From Anseranas semipalmata (Eukaryota > Chordata > Aves > Anseriformes > Anseranatidae), in NCBI GenBank assembly GCA_013399115.1, contig VXAA01005231.1:438122-502121 (forward strand): DNA of 64,000 nt, given 5' to 3'. Shown in pieces: positions 46,383-58,500 of the stretch; positions within the stretch are counted from its first letter, which is position 1, and every line of letters begins with the position of its first letter. The notes beneath the pieces were generated by a model that saw only the letters and a program-made list of their open reading frames with translations, did not search any database and was not told the DNA's origin. The translations under genes and the position numbers were made by a program.

Positions 46383-48471
46383 GAAATTCTGCTTCTGAAG
46401 AACTGTTAAACTGTTATGAACATTTGTCTGTTCCCTGCATCCTGGGAAGTTAAGAAAGCACAGTTTGGCAACTGGCAATGAGGTAAGTGGATAGCAAGTC
46501 ACATTAATCATCTTAGAAGACTATACGGCCCTTATCTACTCTTGTCCAGCTACTAGAGTCCTTGGTATTGATGGACATTTGGATCTTCAAATCCCCAAAT
46601 GAGCAACAGCTTCCAGACTTTTATAACTTGCATTATTTTTAGCCTGTTACACAGTCCTCATGATTGATCTGCTTGGAGTGGCTTTGCTGTAAGCTCTGAG
46701 GAAGGGGAGAGGAAGGGGTTTGTGGAGACATAATTTCCAGGGGGTGATAATCTTGCATCTGTTTTGAACTGTAAAATGGCAGCTCGTTGTGAAATCCTCT
46801 CAGAGCATACCTTTTAAATGCCAAATAAGCACAGCACCAAAAGCACATAAAGAAATAATTGAAAGGCTCTGGAGGGAAGCCAAGAGGACGTGGCTAATGT
46901 TTCACCTAATCTCACCCCCTCGCTCGCTCTCCCCCAGCAGCCCTGCCTGCATGACGTGAACTTCAGAGCTTCAGCGGGCAGCTGCTTCTTGACTGTGCAC
47001 ACTGTCTGACCCGTTGGCAGCAGGACAAGAAAAACAAAGAGGCTAAAAACATAAAACAGAGAGAGATTAGGAGCTGTGCGGCTGGGAGTGCTCTCCTTTC
47101 ACGGTGGGGCTGAGGTTAAAGTCCCTCTGGAGGGCCTGCCTGAGCTAGGCTTGGAAGGCCCGGCTTGGACCTCTGCGGGCAGCCATCCACCACACAGGGC
47201 CCAGCTCCGGTGGGTCTTGCTTGTGCTGTCAAGGGAGGCCCAGCTCGGAGGAGATCTGAAATGCCTCCCAGCCCTAGTTTGGTGGTTCATTCATGTTAGG
47301 CTGCAGTTAATGGCAGAGCAGAGCGGGAAGAACTTGTAGTGAAACTTGGCAGGCTTTTTTCCTTTAGATAAATCCACTTTGATTCCTCAGCCTCCAGTCA
47401 CTTGTCCTTTACATGCACACAGTCATTCACCTCCTCCTTCATGCCCCCAGATACCTTTCCTTTGCACAGGACAGTTTATTCTTCAATAATCTGTATTAAA
47501 ATAAATTACCCACAGGCCCATCCCAAAAATCCTGCTCTGACACTCCTGCTTTCTCTGAGTTACTTCCAGTTGTGTGCTTACCGTATAAATCAGTAAGTAA
47601 AAGATACCCAGGACACAAAAACTGCAGAACCTCACCTGTAAGTGTGTTGCTACCACTTGCTGGACAAGTTGAATTAAAAATGAAGCTGACAAACCTGTCA
47701 CACTAAGAGAAGCAGAGCTATTCTAAATGCAGGAATTTGGACTTAGTGGAGGCGAACAGTGTTAATTATTGATTGATCATATTCACCTCCGTTCAAGTGA
47801 AGTTCTTAGGACCGATCTTTTACTTCACCTTAAAATATAAACTGCGGTTAATGGAGCAGTGGATCCACAAAGCTTTTCAGTTGGTTTATAAAAACTCTTC
47901 ATGCTAACATCAACCTAAGTGACAAAAGTATTCCAGATCCTAAATGAAAAGAAACAAGTCATTTTCTTTTACTAGGTGCTGACCAAAAACCTGGAGTTTC
48001 GGTCATAAATCACCAGAGCTGTGGTCTCCCAGCATAAGCAGTAGCATAACAGCAAAGCTATTGCTGAATGGAAGTGAAACAGAAGTAAAGATCAGAGACT
48101 GGTAGGGGGCTGAAAGCAAGTGTGATTTTTCTTGCTATGAACACAGGAACGAACAAGGAAGAAAAAAAACTAAAAATGAATGCACATTTTGGCCAAAACC
48201 AGATACAAAATTAAAATCAACTGGGTTTCTGAAGATTTGGTTTTGTTTGCTTATTTGTTTACTAGATTTATTTTTGATCCGGCTGTTTTTCATTTTGGTT
48301 AGTTTCATTTTGAGGCCAAAGCAATGAAACACTACAAGAAAGGAAGTTCTTGTGGTTTTTCAGGGCCATCCAGAAGCAGAGTAGTGGAAAACCAACAACA
48401 GGCAGGAAGGACTGGAAAGCGTGTGAGAGCTTTCCTACACAAACTGCTGAGTTCTGCAAAGTGAAGGTATA
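46383..48471. other. unique non-coding DNA with a GC-rich stretch
   Basis: No gene is supported. At 47060-47260 the sequence is GC-rich with about six CpG (GTGCGGCTGG, AAGGCCCGGCTTGG, CAGCTCCGGTGG, CAGCTCGGAGG) and overlapping frames on both strands, without domain content. The remainder is AT-leaning. Confidence 0.5.
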
Positions 48472-48530
48472 TCACAGAATCACAGAATCACGGAACGGCT
48501 AAGGTTGGAAGGGACCTCTGGAGGTGACAT
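48472..48530 (-). mobile_element. CR1 LINE 3' stub, minus strand
   Basis: TCACAGAATCACAGAATCAC, then GGAACGGCTAAGGTTGGAAG and GGACCTCTGGAGGT, after which identity to CR1 stops. This is the reversed octamer tail plus roughly 35 bases of 3'UTR, under 60 bp in total: an extremely 5'-truncated insertion or the remainder of a larger deletion. The octamer units are well kept, suggesting it is younger than the copies at 44-46 kb. Confidence 0.88.
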
Positions 48531-51500
48531 ACAGACTCTTTCCTGGGGTTGTGCAGCTGTGTACAGACATAGCACAGGCACAGGGAGACATTGTAATAAA
48601 TTCAGAGCGAGTACCAAAACTGGATTGCCTTTGGAGGCATACTGATCCTTCCATCCCCTTTCCAACAACCCCATTTCTGCTCCTTCAAAGATCTGTAGTC
48701 TTTGTCCTCCAAGGACTCACCTTGTGTTTGGCCAGCAAGGGCTGGAGATGTGTTCCTGTGCTCTCTTCCCTGCTTGAGGAAGGTCATGCACTTCCTGGCC
48801 TTAACATAGGTCAGAGTTTGCATTAGCATTGTGCAAGCTTCAGCCAAACTCCCAAACACTGTAGAACTAACCTTTTCTTCTTCCTCTTCTCAGTAAAAAC
48901 TTGTGATCTCCAAGGAAAGTGGCGTAGCATTGCTCTTGATGGTGTCTTACTTAAGCTACCTCTCTTTGCATAGTAACAGGCACTTCCTGTAACAAAAAAA
49001 AAAAAAAGCATGTGTGAGTCTATCATTCCATTTATCTAGCTATACTTTATATTTTATAGGCTAGTCAACACAGACTTTTGAACACTGTCAAAATCATTCT
49101 CACCTAATCACTGTGCAAAAGCATAAAGAAAACGGAATTAACTCTAAGCATTGAACTGGTCAGGCACAATCAGGTACATTCGGTGAACCATACTCTCACC
49201 TCTCATTAGAAAAGGTGAAAAATGTTCAGGAACTCACATCTGTCCCATCTGCAGACAGTTCCAGAAGAAGCAGCACATCAGGGAAAGGCAGTGCCTCGAG
49301 ATTGGCTTATACCCTGAGAAGGAAGTTTCATATTTTTGCCCATGTAATTTGTGGAAGTGCTTTGAGAAAGGAAAGAAAATGATTTTTTTTTTTCTTTTTC
49401 CCCAACTACAGCTGAACCCCCCAGTTTCATTGAGCATGCGAATTCCTTCTGCCTTTGATACACATATAGCTGCCATCGCTCAGGTATGTGAGTGCTTTGT
49501 GATCTATTAGACATGTCTTTTCATGACCTCCTGTGAGCAGAGAAGAGGGAAAAGCTCCTACCTTCATTTCAGAGGAGGAGGACTGATTTGGCTGAGATCC
49601 TAAATCTCAGAAAGAGCTCAACCTATAAAGTAATGGCTAAGAGATTAACCATCTTCTTATATTGTTTATTATTGATTAAGTAGCTACGGACTGGATCTTC
49701 AGCTGGCTAAAGTCAGCTGGCCCTCAAATCTTTGAGGGAATGTTTGCCATCTTGCTCCATCTCTATTTAACCTATAAATGTCAAAAGGATAAGCTTCTGG
49801 AGTTGTGCAGAGAAGTATTTTGTGACCTTTCCATCCTTGCTGGTTCTCCAGCAAACAGCAGAGGACATGTGGGTATGTGTCCACCACGGGAAGGATGTTC
49901 GTGGGGCAAGTGCCAGCTGGAGTGGATGCAGGGGCCAAAGGGAAGCCACAGGGGGCTCAGCAGATCCCTTCGGACATTAAGGAGCTCTCTTGTCCCACCA
50001 CCTACACAGAGCTACTACATACAGTGGTGACATGCTTGTGGGTCACACTGAAACTGCCTTTCCAGCTGAAAGCTTTCTTGTGGAAAGCTTCTTTTTATAC
50101 CACTCTAATATGAATAAAACAATAGCAAAGGATAAATACTGGTTTCTTTTACACCAAAATAAATATGAGATGACACTGTTGGTTTCAGGAGAGGAGCTTA
50201 CATTCCTTCATCTTCCCACTCCCAGAAGAAAATTATTTTCTCTTAAGTAGGGAGCAGGGAATCCCAGATGTGGCTAGAGTTATGTGATTAATCAGTAGCT
50301 GATGTTCAAAACCATAAGAGGAAAATTTGAGGGGGCTAAAAAGTAAAAAATCGTTTGGGGGGGGAGGTAGTCAAATATGATATTTTGTTTCATTTCATTA
50401 GTAGTTTAAAAATAAATATAACAATGCAACCCTCAATGGCTTCCTTTAAAAAGGCCTAAAATATATCATTTTGAAAAAATAAGAGCTACTTTAACCATTT
50501 TATAAAGATTTCTTAAGGCTGTTCACTGAATTTAGTATGTTTCCAATCTTTTCAGTCAAATCAGGACTGTATCTCACTACAGAAACTATTAATCTGGAAA
50601 AAGAAAAAAAAAAAAAAAAGAATGTTCCCTTTTTGTAGACCTTGTATAACCTAATTTACTCTCCACTGTACAAATGGAACCCTCAGTCATCTATGAGTGA
50701 TCTTTGGACTATTTCTCAAAGATGTGACAATGAAATTACTGGCAATTTTTAATGAAAGCAACTGAATATGTTTTGCCTTTTAATTAGTTGTTTGTTTCTT
50801 AAACTGCTTGTTCAACTCAAATACTCAGCAAACGTTTTTAAGGGAATCAATTGTTTCCTAAAGATTCAACACCCTGTCCCATCTGCTATGGGTGGAAAAA
50901 CTCTGAGACCACCCAAAAAGTCATGGAGAAAAAGAAAAGGCATAGTAGACTTGTCAACCTTCTTGTGACTTTGTGTTGTGAGTTTTATTCATGAAACACA
51001 GAATTTTGACATCTGGAGAGTTTACTGTGCCCTCTTGGAAAAAAAAAAAAATAAAATTGTACTATAGAGCAATATGTTTCCAGCTTCCTAAGCAAATCTG
51101 AAGCCTGTATTTCTTCCTATTCCGTGGATTTAATGATCTTCCAGAAGTGTAAGGGTACATTTTTTTCGCCAGAAGAATTTATGTATTTAGTCCATTTTTT
51201 TTAGCTTTAGGTACAAATAGACATTTGTTTCAACTCTTTTTTTTTTTTTTTCCAAGTCAATGTATTAAAAATATTCTGTATAGGATACAAAATAAGAGCT
51301 GGTTAAAATATGTATTTAATTATACTTAGTAGAATTGTCATCTTTCCTATCACCTGGTAGCAAGTGACATTGGACATTTTACTCTATTGAAGAATTTCCT
51401 GCCTTTATTAAGTCAAACTCCAGCCATGTTTTTCAGTAGAAAAGATAAATAGGAATTAAAGAAGGAGGACCCTGTGCAAAGGAACCACAATTTATCAGTG

Positions 51501-54500
51501 TATAAACTACAATAAATTAAAACAGTGTTCTCTGAGGCGTTTTAGCTAACAGAGGAGCTTCCACAACAGTTCGTCATGCTAAGATACACTCCTTATTAAT
51601 CACTGCATCCACATGGCCCTGTACTTGTTCAAAGGAACTGTTTTGGACAGCCACGGCCTCATGCAAAGTTCACCCTTTGCTCGCCAAGCATTTAGTGGGA
51701 TTTTTCGAGATGAGAAAGGAGTGCAAAGCACAAGCATGAGAGCTTTTATGAAACTCGGGGGGTTACATGGTGGTGCTTTCCAAAAAGGTGGATATTTTTC
51801 TTTTTTATATTTGCTGGTTTGCACCTCAGTTGTGACAGGAAAGGAGAAAGCCCAGACATGAGAAGGGAATGAAACATGGAGGTTTCCACAAAATAGTCTC
51901 AAGTAGTCGAAAAACAACCAAGGCTAGAGCTGCATCCCATTCCTGTTCAAGGAGAGGAGATAGTATGAACAGTGACCCTGCCCTTTTGGAGACCTTGTCC
52001 TTTTTGTAGCTTTGTGGTTGACAGAGGAAACTTAGAAGAGTAGAAATCTTTCCAGCCCCGATCCTAGCTTCATTTCATTAAATCAAAGTCTGTTGGGTTG
52101 TTTGGACAGTGGAGATTTTGGGTGGGTAGAATATCAAGATACACACAGAAGGTAGATAGATAGATATAAACAGGACAGGAGTTACACGTTACACCAATCT
52201 TGGATGATATTATTTTGCAACAAATCCACAGGAAACTCTTAAAGGTCTTGAGCCACAAATGTGCGTGGCCCTGCTGTTGAGTTGGGTGGTGCCTCTTCAC
52301 TGGTGCAGAAATGAAACACTGGACGTCCGGGCAGCCACTCCCAAAAGACTTGCTTTGCCCTGCAGTGTACAGACTGAAATTGAGCACAGCATGTGCCTAC
52401 AGTTCTCCTCTGCAGCTGCTGTTTGCTCTGAGATGCACTGCAAAATGCACTCAGAAAAATAGTTACTTGTTCTAAGGATAAGCACCCCAGAAATGCTATA
52501 AACTCCAGGTGTTTTGAAATGTCTTGGTGGCTGGATCTGGATCATTTACCGTACGAATATCAGCTGTGCTTTAAACCAAGGATATTAACACCACGGTGAG
52601 CCACTGTACCTTTCCTATTGTTTTTGTCTCACTATCTGCACCTACAAAGCTATGCTTCCCATGACTTGTATTTTATGTGTCCCGAAGGCTGCAGTGCTGA
52701 CCTCTTGGGTGGAGACCAACCAGCCAGGGGGAACAGGCACATGAGAAGCATCCTGGCCAAGTGATACAGATGTGGCAGATGTAGCCAGACGTTATGGGAC
52801 AGGAACAAAATGTTAAAAGCATGTTTAATTCTGTCTCTGTGCATAGCAATGGGTAGGGGTGATGGGTCCCTCATTCTAAGGTTCAGTATGAGTATACATG
52901 ACTTGCAGAAATAAGCTGGCAGGCAGCACAGCACAGCACATCACAGCAAAGGAGGGTCGCAGGTTGGGCTGGAGGCAGGAGCACTGCCAAAAGTCGTGGC
53001 TCTGGTCCCCACCATCCGGGATGCCTTCACCTGGTCTCGGAGCTGAGAGCAAGAGGGCAATCCCTCCCTTCAATCGATATGGGTACCCCTCCACCAGCAG
53101 GGACCAAAGGTGCACCTCCCCAGGCTTTAGGAACTTCAGTGAGATCAAGCATCAGCTTCAACAGCAAATTTCGCAAGTCCCAGAATCACAGGCATCTGAT
53201 ACCAAAGCCATTCCCAGGAGCCCATCAGTTCACGTAATTTTTAATTGCCACATCATAAGCATTCCTCTGCAGAACTGGATCAAGCAAATATATTTTTTTC
53301 TGTCATTTGTGACATCTAAAAGATCACGTAAGTTTGGAATTTTTTTTATTTTTTATTTTTTACTTCTGGCAAATTAAGAATGCAATCAGCTTTTGCAAGT
53401 GAGTCAGGATGCTTTGTTTTGACAAAATGATTTTGGCTAATGAAAATATTTCAGCTAGAGTTTGACTACCTCAAATATTTTGAATGTTTCAAATACCACT
53501 AAAGGAAACTAGGAAATAAAAGAGTGATGAATCAAAAGTACTGAAAAAAATCAATGTCAATTTAGTATTTAACAAACCACCAAACAAATACTTCTGTATT
53601 ACACAAACAATTCCACAAAATTTCCACAGATTTGTGAACCGTCCCAATGTTGTTACAGCAGCTGTCTCCATTTAAACAGAGTTTGTTTCTTAGGTTTCAA
53701 GAAGCCCTGCCTTATCTCATTTAGCCACATAGAGTGGAAACTACATAGAATGAAGCAGGAAAGTTTGAGAAAATTAATCATTGAAAAAATAGTTTGGGGT
53801 GACCTTGTTTTTTCTCCCTGTTCTTCGATTTTGCTCCATGGGAAAAGATTTTTGTGAGAGCAACTCTTAGATGTTCTTGTTCGGGGGAGTTGAGTGATCA
53901 TTTTTGTTTTCAGCTGCTAAGTATTACAATTCCTGTCTTATTATTCTAGTGTGACATGAATTGAATAACTCAAAGTGATTCTCATAACACTGAATTTGGG
54001 GCTGAAGTTATGCGACTCATAATAATGTCAACTGTTCGTTAAACTGAAACTGTCTTTCACAGTAATAATGGAAATAGGCAGCATCTTACATGGTTGAATC
54101 AGTCCCTATGGGTGTGATTCTGATTTCACAGATAACTGTGTAAATCAGAGGTAGGAAAAACTTTGGAGATATGTTAGTGTTAAACTACCGTAAGTGAAAG
54201 AAGGACTAAGTCCTGTATTTTTAAATAAAAAAAAATAAAATAAAAAAAAAAACAAGCATATTAAGAATTGTATTCAGCTAGGAGTATTATATTGAAAGTA
54301 GTCATCTTGCTTTAAACACAGTAAGATTTTTTCACAAAGTAAGTACAGGAACTGGAATATTATAATTATTCTTGTACCTTCTGCGATCTTTCATTCTAGC
54401 AGATGCTCTTTGGTATCTAATTGTCTTGACTGTAAATGCAGACAAAAGATAAAGCAAATGGATAAAAGTAGCTAAATGTCTAGTAACAGTTCAGGAGTTG

Positions 54501-55489
54501 AAGAAAAATAAAATTTAAATTTTCTAAAGCTGAACAGGAGAAAGAAGAAAGCAAGCATATTACTGTGTCCACACCATGTCAAGACCGAGGGAGCCCTTCT
54601 GAGCTACAATGTTACCTCAGTAAAGGAGACTTTATCCTTCATATGGAGGGGAAAAAAAAAACTAAATTAAGAAAGTGTACCTTGCTAAATGCACCAGTGC
54701 ATGCTTTTGCAAAATGTATGCAAAATATTCCATCTGCTGGGCCGCATGCCAATATTTCTTGTCTTCTAGGAACCAGTCCCTTCACTGAATCAGGATGAGT
54801 GTGGTTTTTGCACAGCTTCGTCAAGTAAATCAAATAGGAATCACCACACTTGAAGAAGATAATCTTCATTTGAGTTAATAGGAGTGCTAGCAAAAAGTAG
54901 AAGAAATCATCTCCACAGAAAATTTCCAACTTTCTATCTTTTCTAGCAATGTTTCTCCAAATCAAGTTTATTAGCACATAATAATGAAGTAGGTATCTTT
55001 AAAATTTAGTACCATCTAAATTCTATTAGAAATTGTTTAATATGCCCTTGGTTTGGTTTGGTTCACTTTGTTTTTGGTATTTTTTTCTGATTTCTTTTTT
55101 TTTCCCCCCCACTGTGAGCATTTCACAATGAAAGGCATGAATCTGATCTTGATTTTGTATTGTCCCACTGGGCTTGGTTCCATGCTGTGGTACTGGAGAC
55201 ATGCCACTGAGCAGTTCACATACAGAAGTGATAGTTTTCGAGCATGCAGCTATGAAAAATGAGCCCAGGAAAGCATGGTTATTATATGTATAAGATGAGA
55301 GGAAGATTTGAGAAGGAGGTTTGAGAATGTTTTAGAAAATCTGATATACCAAGACCAACTACTGCTTTCTCTCATTTGCCTCATGTTGGTACATCAGGCA
55401 AGTAAACGCCATGAATGAAGAATACTTAAACTAGTGAACAATGCTGACCCGAAACCGAACAAATGTTTTGGGCTGGAATTTGGAAGTTT
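48531..55489. other. unique non-coding DNA
   Basis: No gene is supported in 7 kb. Contents: A/T runs at 49380-49400, 50601-50619 and 51237-51251; a G8 run near 50357; a short TAGA run at 52152-52166; a CAGCA-rich stretch at 52921-52950; and an A-rich stretch with AAAATAAAATAAAA at 54225-54252. Frames up to 159 codons (52898-53377) have no recognisable domain. Confidence 0.55.
51237..51251. repeat. T15 homopolymer
   Basis: Fifteen consecutive T followed by CCAAGTCAATG. A simple repeat in AT-rich sequence. Confidence 0.9.
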
Positions 55490-55590
55490 TTATGTCATGC
55501 AAGTGAAATACTGGAACAACCTGTCATTAGGAGCAGAGGGAGGAAAAATCCAAGCCAAATCTGAGATAAAGTCTGATAAATACATGGAGC
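55490..55590 (+). mobile_element. possible ancient CR1/L3-like relic (weak)
   Basis: GCAAGTGAAATACTGGAACA, then ACCTGTCATTAGGAGCAGAG, GGAGGAAAAATCCAAGC and AAAGTCTGATAAATACATGG follow the order of the old CR1/L3 3' region (GTGAAATACTGGAACAACCT, GGTGGGAGAATCC, GATAAATTCATGG). The similarity is limited to short phrases and no tail is visible. Could be coincidence. Confidence 0.35.
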
Positions 55591-58500
55591 TGACAACTGC
55601 CAAAATCCACTCTGAGCTTACAGCTTATGCTCCTATGCTCCCAGCAGAGTTCAAAAGCTGATGGAAATAAAAGAAGAAACATGAAATGCAGGTGGAAGCA
55701 TCCTGGTAAGCAACGATTCCCTCTGTGTTTGGGCATCACTTCTTCTTCTCAATGTCCCTCACAGTGGTGTGTGCAACTCTCACGGAGCCAGGCACAGGTC
55801 AGCATGCCGCTTGGTAAGAGCCAAGGAGGAAAAAATTTGGAAGTGTTGCACCCCATTATGATGGTATAAAGCCTCTGAAAGATGCCAGCCACAGGTCTGC
55901 CAGCAGCTGCAGGGAGCAGTGAGCAGCCTGCAGTTCAAGCTGGTTGCCTGGAGTTCCTGCTTGTGATATTTTCAGAAATGTGCCTCACCACTTTTGTCCT
56001 CGCTGTTGCTTACATTTAAGCGTCTGTCAGCTGGATAGAACAAAAGCATGCCTCCACATTTCATACTAGAAGCACATTGTTCCTTGTTTTTCACTATTCC
56101 ATTTTGGGGGTTGGAGCTTTTTTGTGAACATGATGCCCAGCTGAATATTTCATTCTCATCGGAAAGCACAGCATCCTAGCGAGTACCAAACATCCTCACC
56201 CTTAAACAATACGTGCTTCTGATAAAGAAACTGTACAAGTGACTATATGGCAAATATCCCCTCCTGTGAAGCCTGTTCTTATGTCTGTCTCTCTGTGTGT
56301 CTACATCGTGAATAACAAATGGAAGGACTAGGTCAGAAAAAAGGTTAAGCCACACAAAAATACTAGCTTCCCAGAAGCAGTCTTTCAACAAGCTCTATCC
56401 ATGACAATACAGATATGGGGAAAAGGCAAAGATAAGGCTTTCCTCAAATGTTATTTGGCCCTTAGGAGAGCGGAAAAGGAGATGAAACACATTTTACCAG
56501 CAGCAGGGAGGGAGAGGCACCAAGCAGCCGATCCCTAGTAGGCAGCGTTAGCAGGGAGGAATAGATTAGAGCCCCTTCCTGCCTGCCTGGGAGGGGGAGA
56601 GTGCTTTTGTGGTTTTATCTGAAAGGAGAGGATGTGCTTGGCATGAAGCTTTGGCAGGTGGAGCTGGGCTGGTTCAGCCAGACAGCGGGGCGACAACGAC
56701 AGGATGAGGGAACATGGCGCGACTGGAAGCAAATGAACGCCTCTACTGCACAGCAGCCGTAAGGGCAGAGGTAGTGTGGGGTCGTGGGAGGGTGTGAGTA
56801 AAGGAGCTCGGGGAGGTATTGGGGAGTGTGAGGGAAAAGGGCAGGCCTTGGCAGCTGTAGTCTGGATTTTAAAGCCGTTAGAAAAACACAGTGAATAGAT
56901 GAAATAAAGAGGAAATAATAGGAATGTGGGTGTGGAGAGAAATACTACTCTGTCAATCATATTCCATTTCAAACCCTCACTAAAGAGGCATTTGCTTACA
57001 CTAAATAGCGGTAGATGACTGCAGTAGGCATTCCAATAACCCCCAAAGCATTTTCTATCTATAGAAATACATAGTGAAGCCTATGTAATATGGCCTTCAT
57101 TTCAAATTGAGCAGAAGAATTTAATAGACTGCAGCCTTTTGTCAAAGGACAAAGGCAGGGAACTGTGTAAAGCTGAGTAATATGAAATACTCTGGAGTCT
57201 GCTTCTGGCTGGTACTTAAGTCTCTGTTTTACAGTCATGGACTTTGGGGGAAATGCGGTACATAAAAAAAAAGAGCAGTAGGTACTTTTCCAATATAGTC
57301 TATTACTTCCTGCAATTCATGAGAACTCTTTCCTTGTGCATAAAGGTCACCTTTCATTTATGCACTGTATCTGTTTGGTTTGTTGAAAAAGGGTGCCCTG
57401 ACAACATATTAAAAAAAAAAAAAAGGAAAGAAAGAAAAAAGAAAACAGGGAAGGAAATGTAAAAAGTAAGGGTAAAGGAGTGTCTGTCATGACAGGACTT
57501 CTAAAAATAATGACTGTTACAGGGAGTTGGCCATTGAAACTATTCCATGTAGAAATAACCTAATGGCACTCCAGATTAAAGACTGAAAAAAAAAAAAAAA
57601 GACATTTATTGACTTTAAAACCTCAGGCCAGGACTGGTCACTGACATTACACATGGCCAAAAAAATGTGAGGATATGACAAAAACTAAAATATCTTTCAG
57701 GGCTTCCCCAGCTTGCAACCCCTGCCCAGAAGACCCTGAGTGCTCAGAAATAATTTACATAGAAGTGAACTTCTTAGTGAACATCGGGAATTGGAGGAGG
57801 GCTGGAGCGATGCTGGTGAGCAACCTGGCAGAGCAGGGAGGACCACAGGGAAGAGCAGATGCTGCAGTCGGTCAGGATGGTGCAGGGCACAGGTGGGCTC
57901 CTCTGCAGGCAGCTGAAGGTGCACGGGGAGGGACGGAGGGAGAAAGAAGGAGCTGGTGGTGAGGAAATGGCTCTGCAGCCCCTGCACAGCAAAACCACGC
58001 AGGAGGCTGTGGCTGTTTGCAATGTGGATATGCAAAGGTGAGAGTGAAGTAAAGCACGTTAGGAAAAAGTCTAAGCCAGGAAAATCCTCAAAATCAAGAT
58101 TAGTATCAAGCTTATATGATTTAGAAAGTGCTGTAAACATGCGATTACTTCAGCTGCAATAGTAGGGAGGGGGTGCTGGGGTGCTATGTGGGAAAACGCT
58201 CAGCATTTCCTACAACAGAAGGTGCTAAGACCAGGCAGCTGAACGGGATCTGCGCAGCAGAGGGATATCAGGGCGTGTCAGAAATGCGAGCGATGGGGAC
58301 AATACAGAGCTGCAACTCCCTTCCGCCCCTGCCCCCTCGCCAGACATCCGGATTCCAGGCGCAAAAGGGCAAAGTCATTTTTTTTTCCCTTGAATAGCCT
58401 TCTGGGACTCTGGGAGGCTGCCCTTGGGACTGTCAAAGTGTTGCTGCTGCCCATACAAGCCGCTAGCACTAGGTTCAATTAATCATCCTCTCTCGGTAGT

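Noticed and set aside
52898..53377. 159-codon plus-strand frame
   Set aside because: It starts in a CAGCA-rich stretch and ends in T-rich sequence reading FFIFYFLLL. No domain or splice context.
56535..58140. Minus-strand frames of 145 and 147 codons
   Set aside because: Pro/Ser/Leu-rich readings from purine-rich plus-strand sequence. They are mirrored by plus-strand frames and have no domain.
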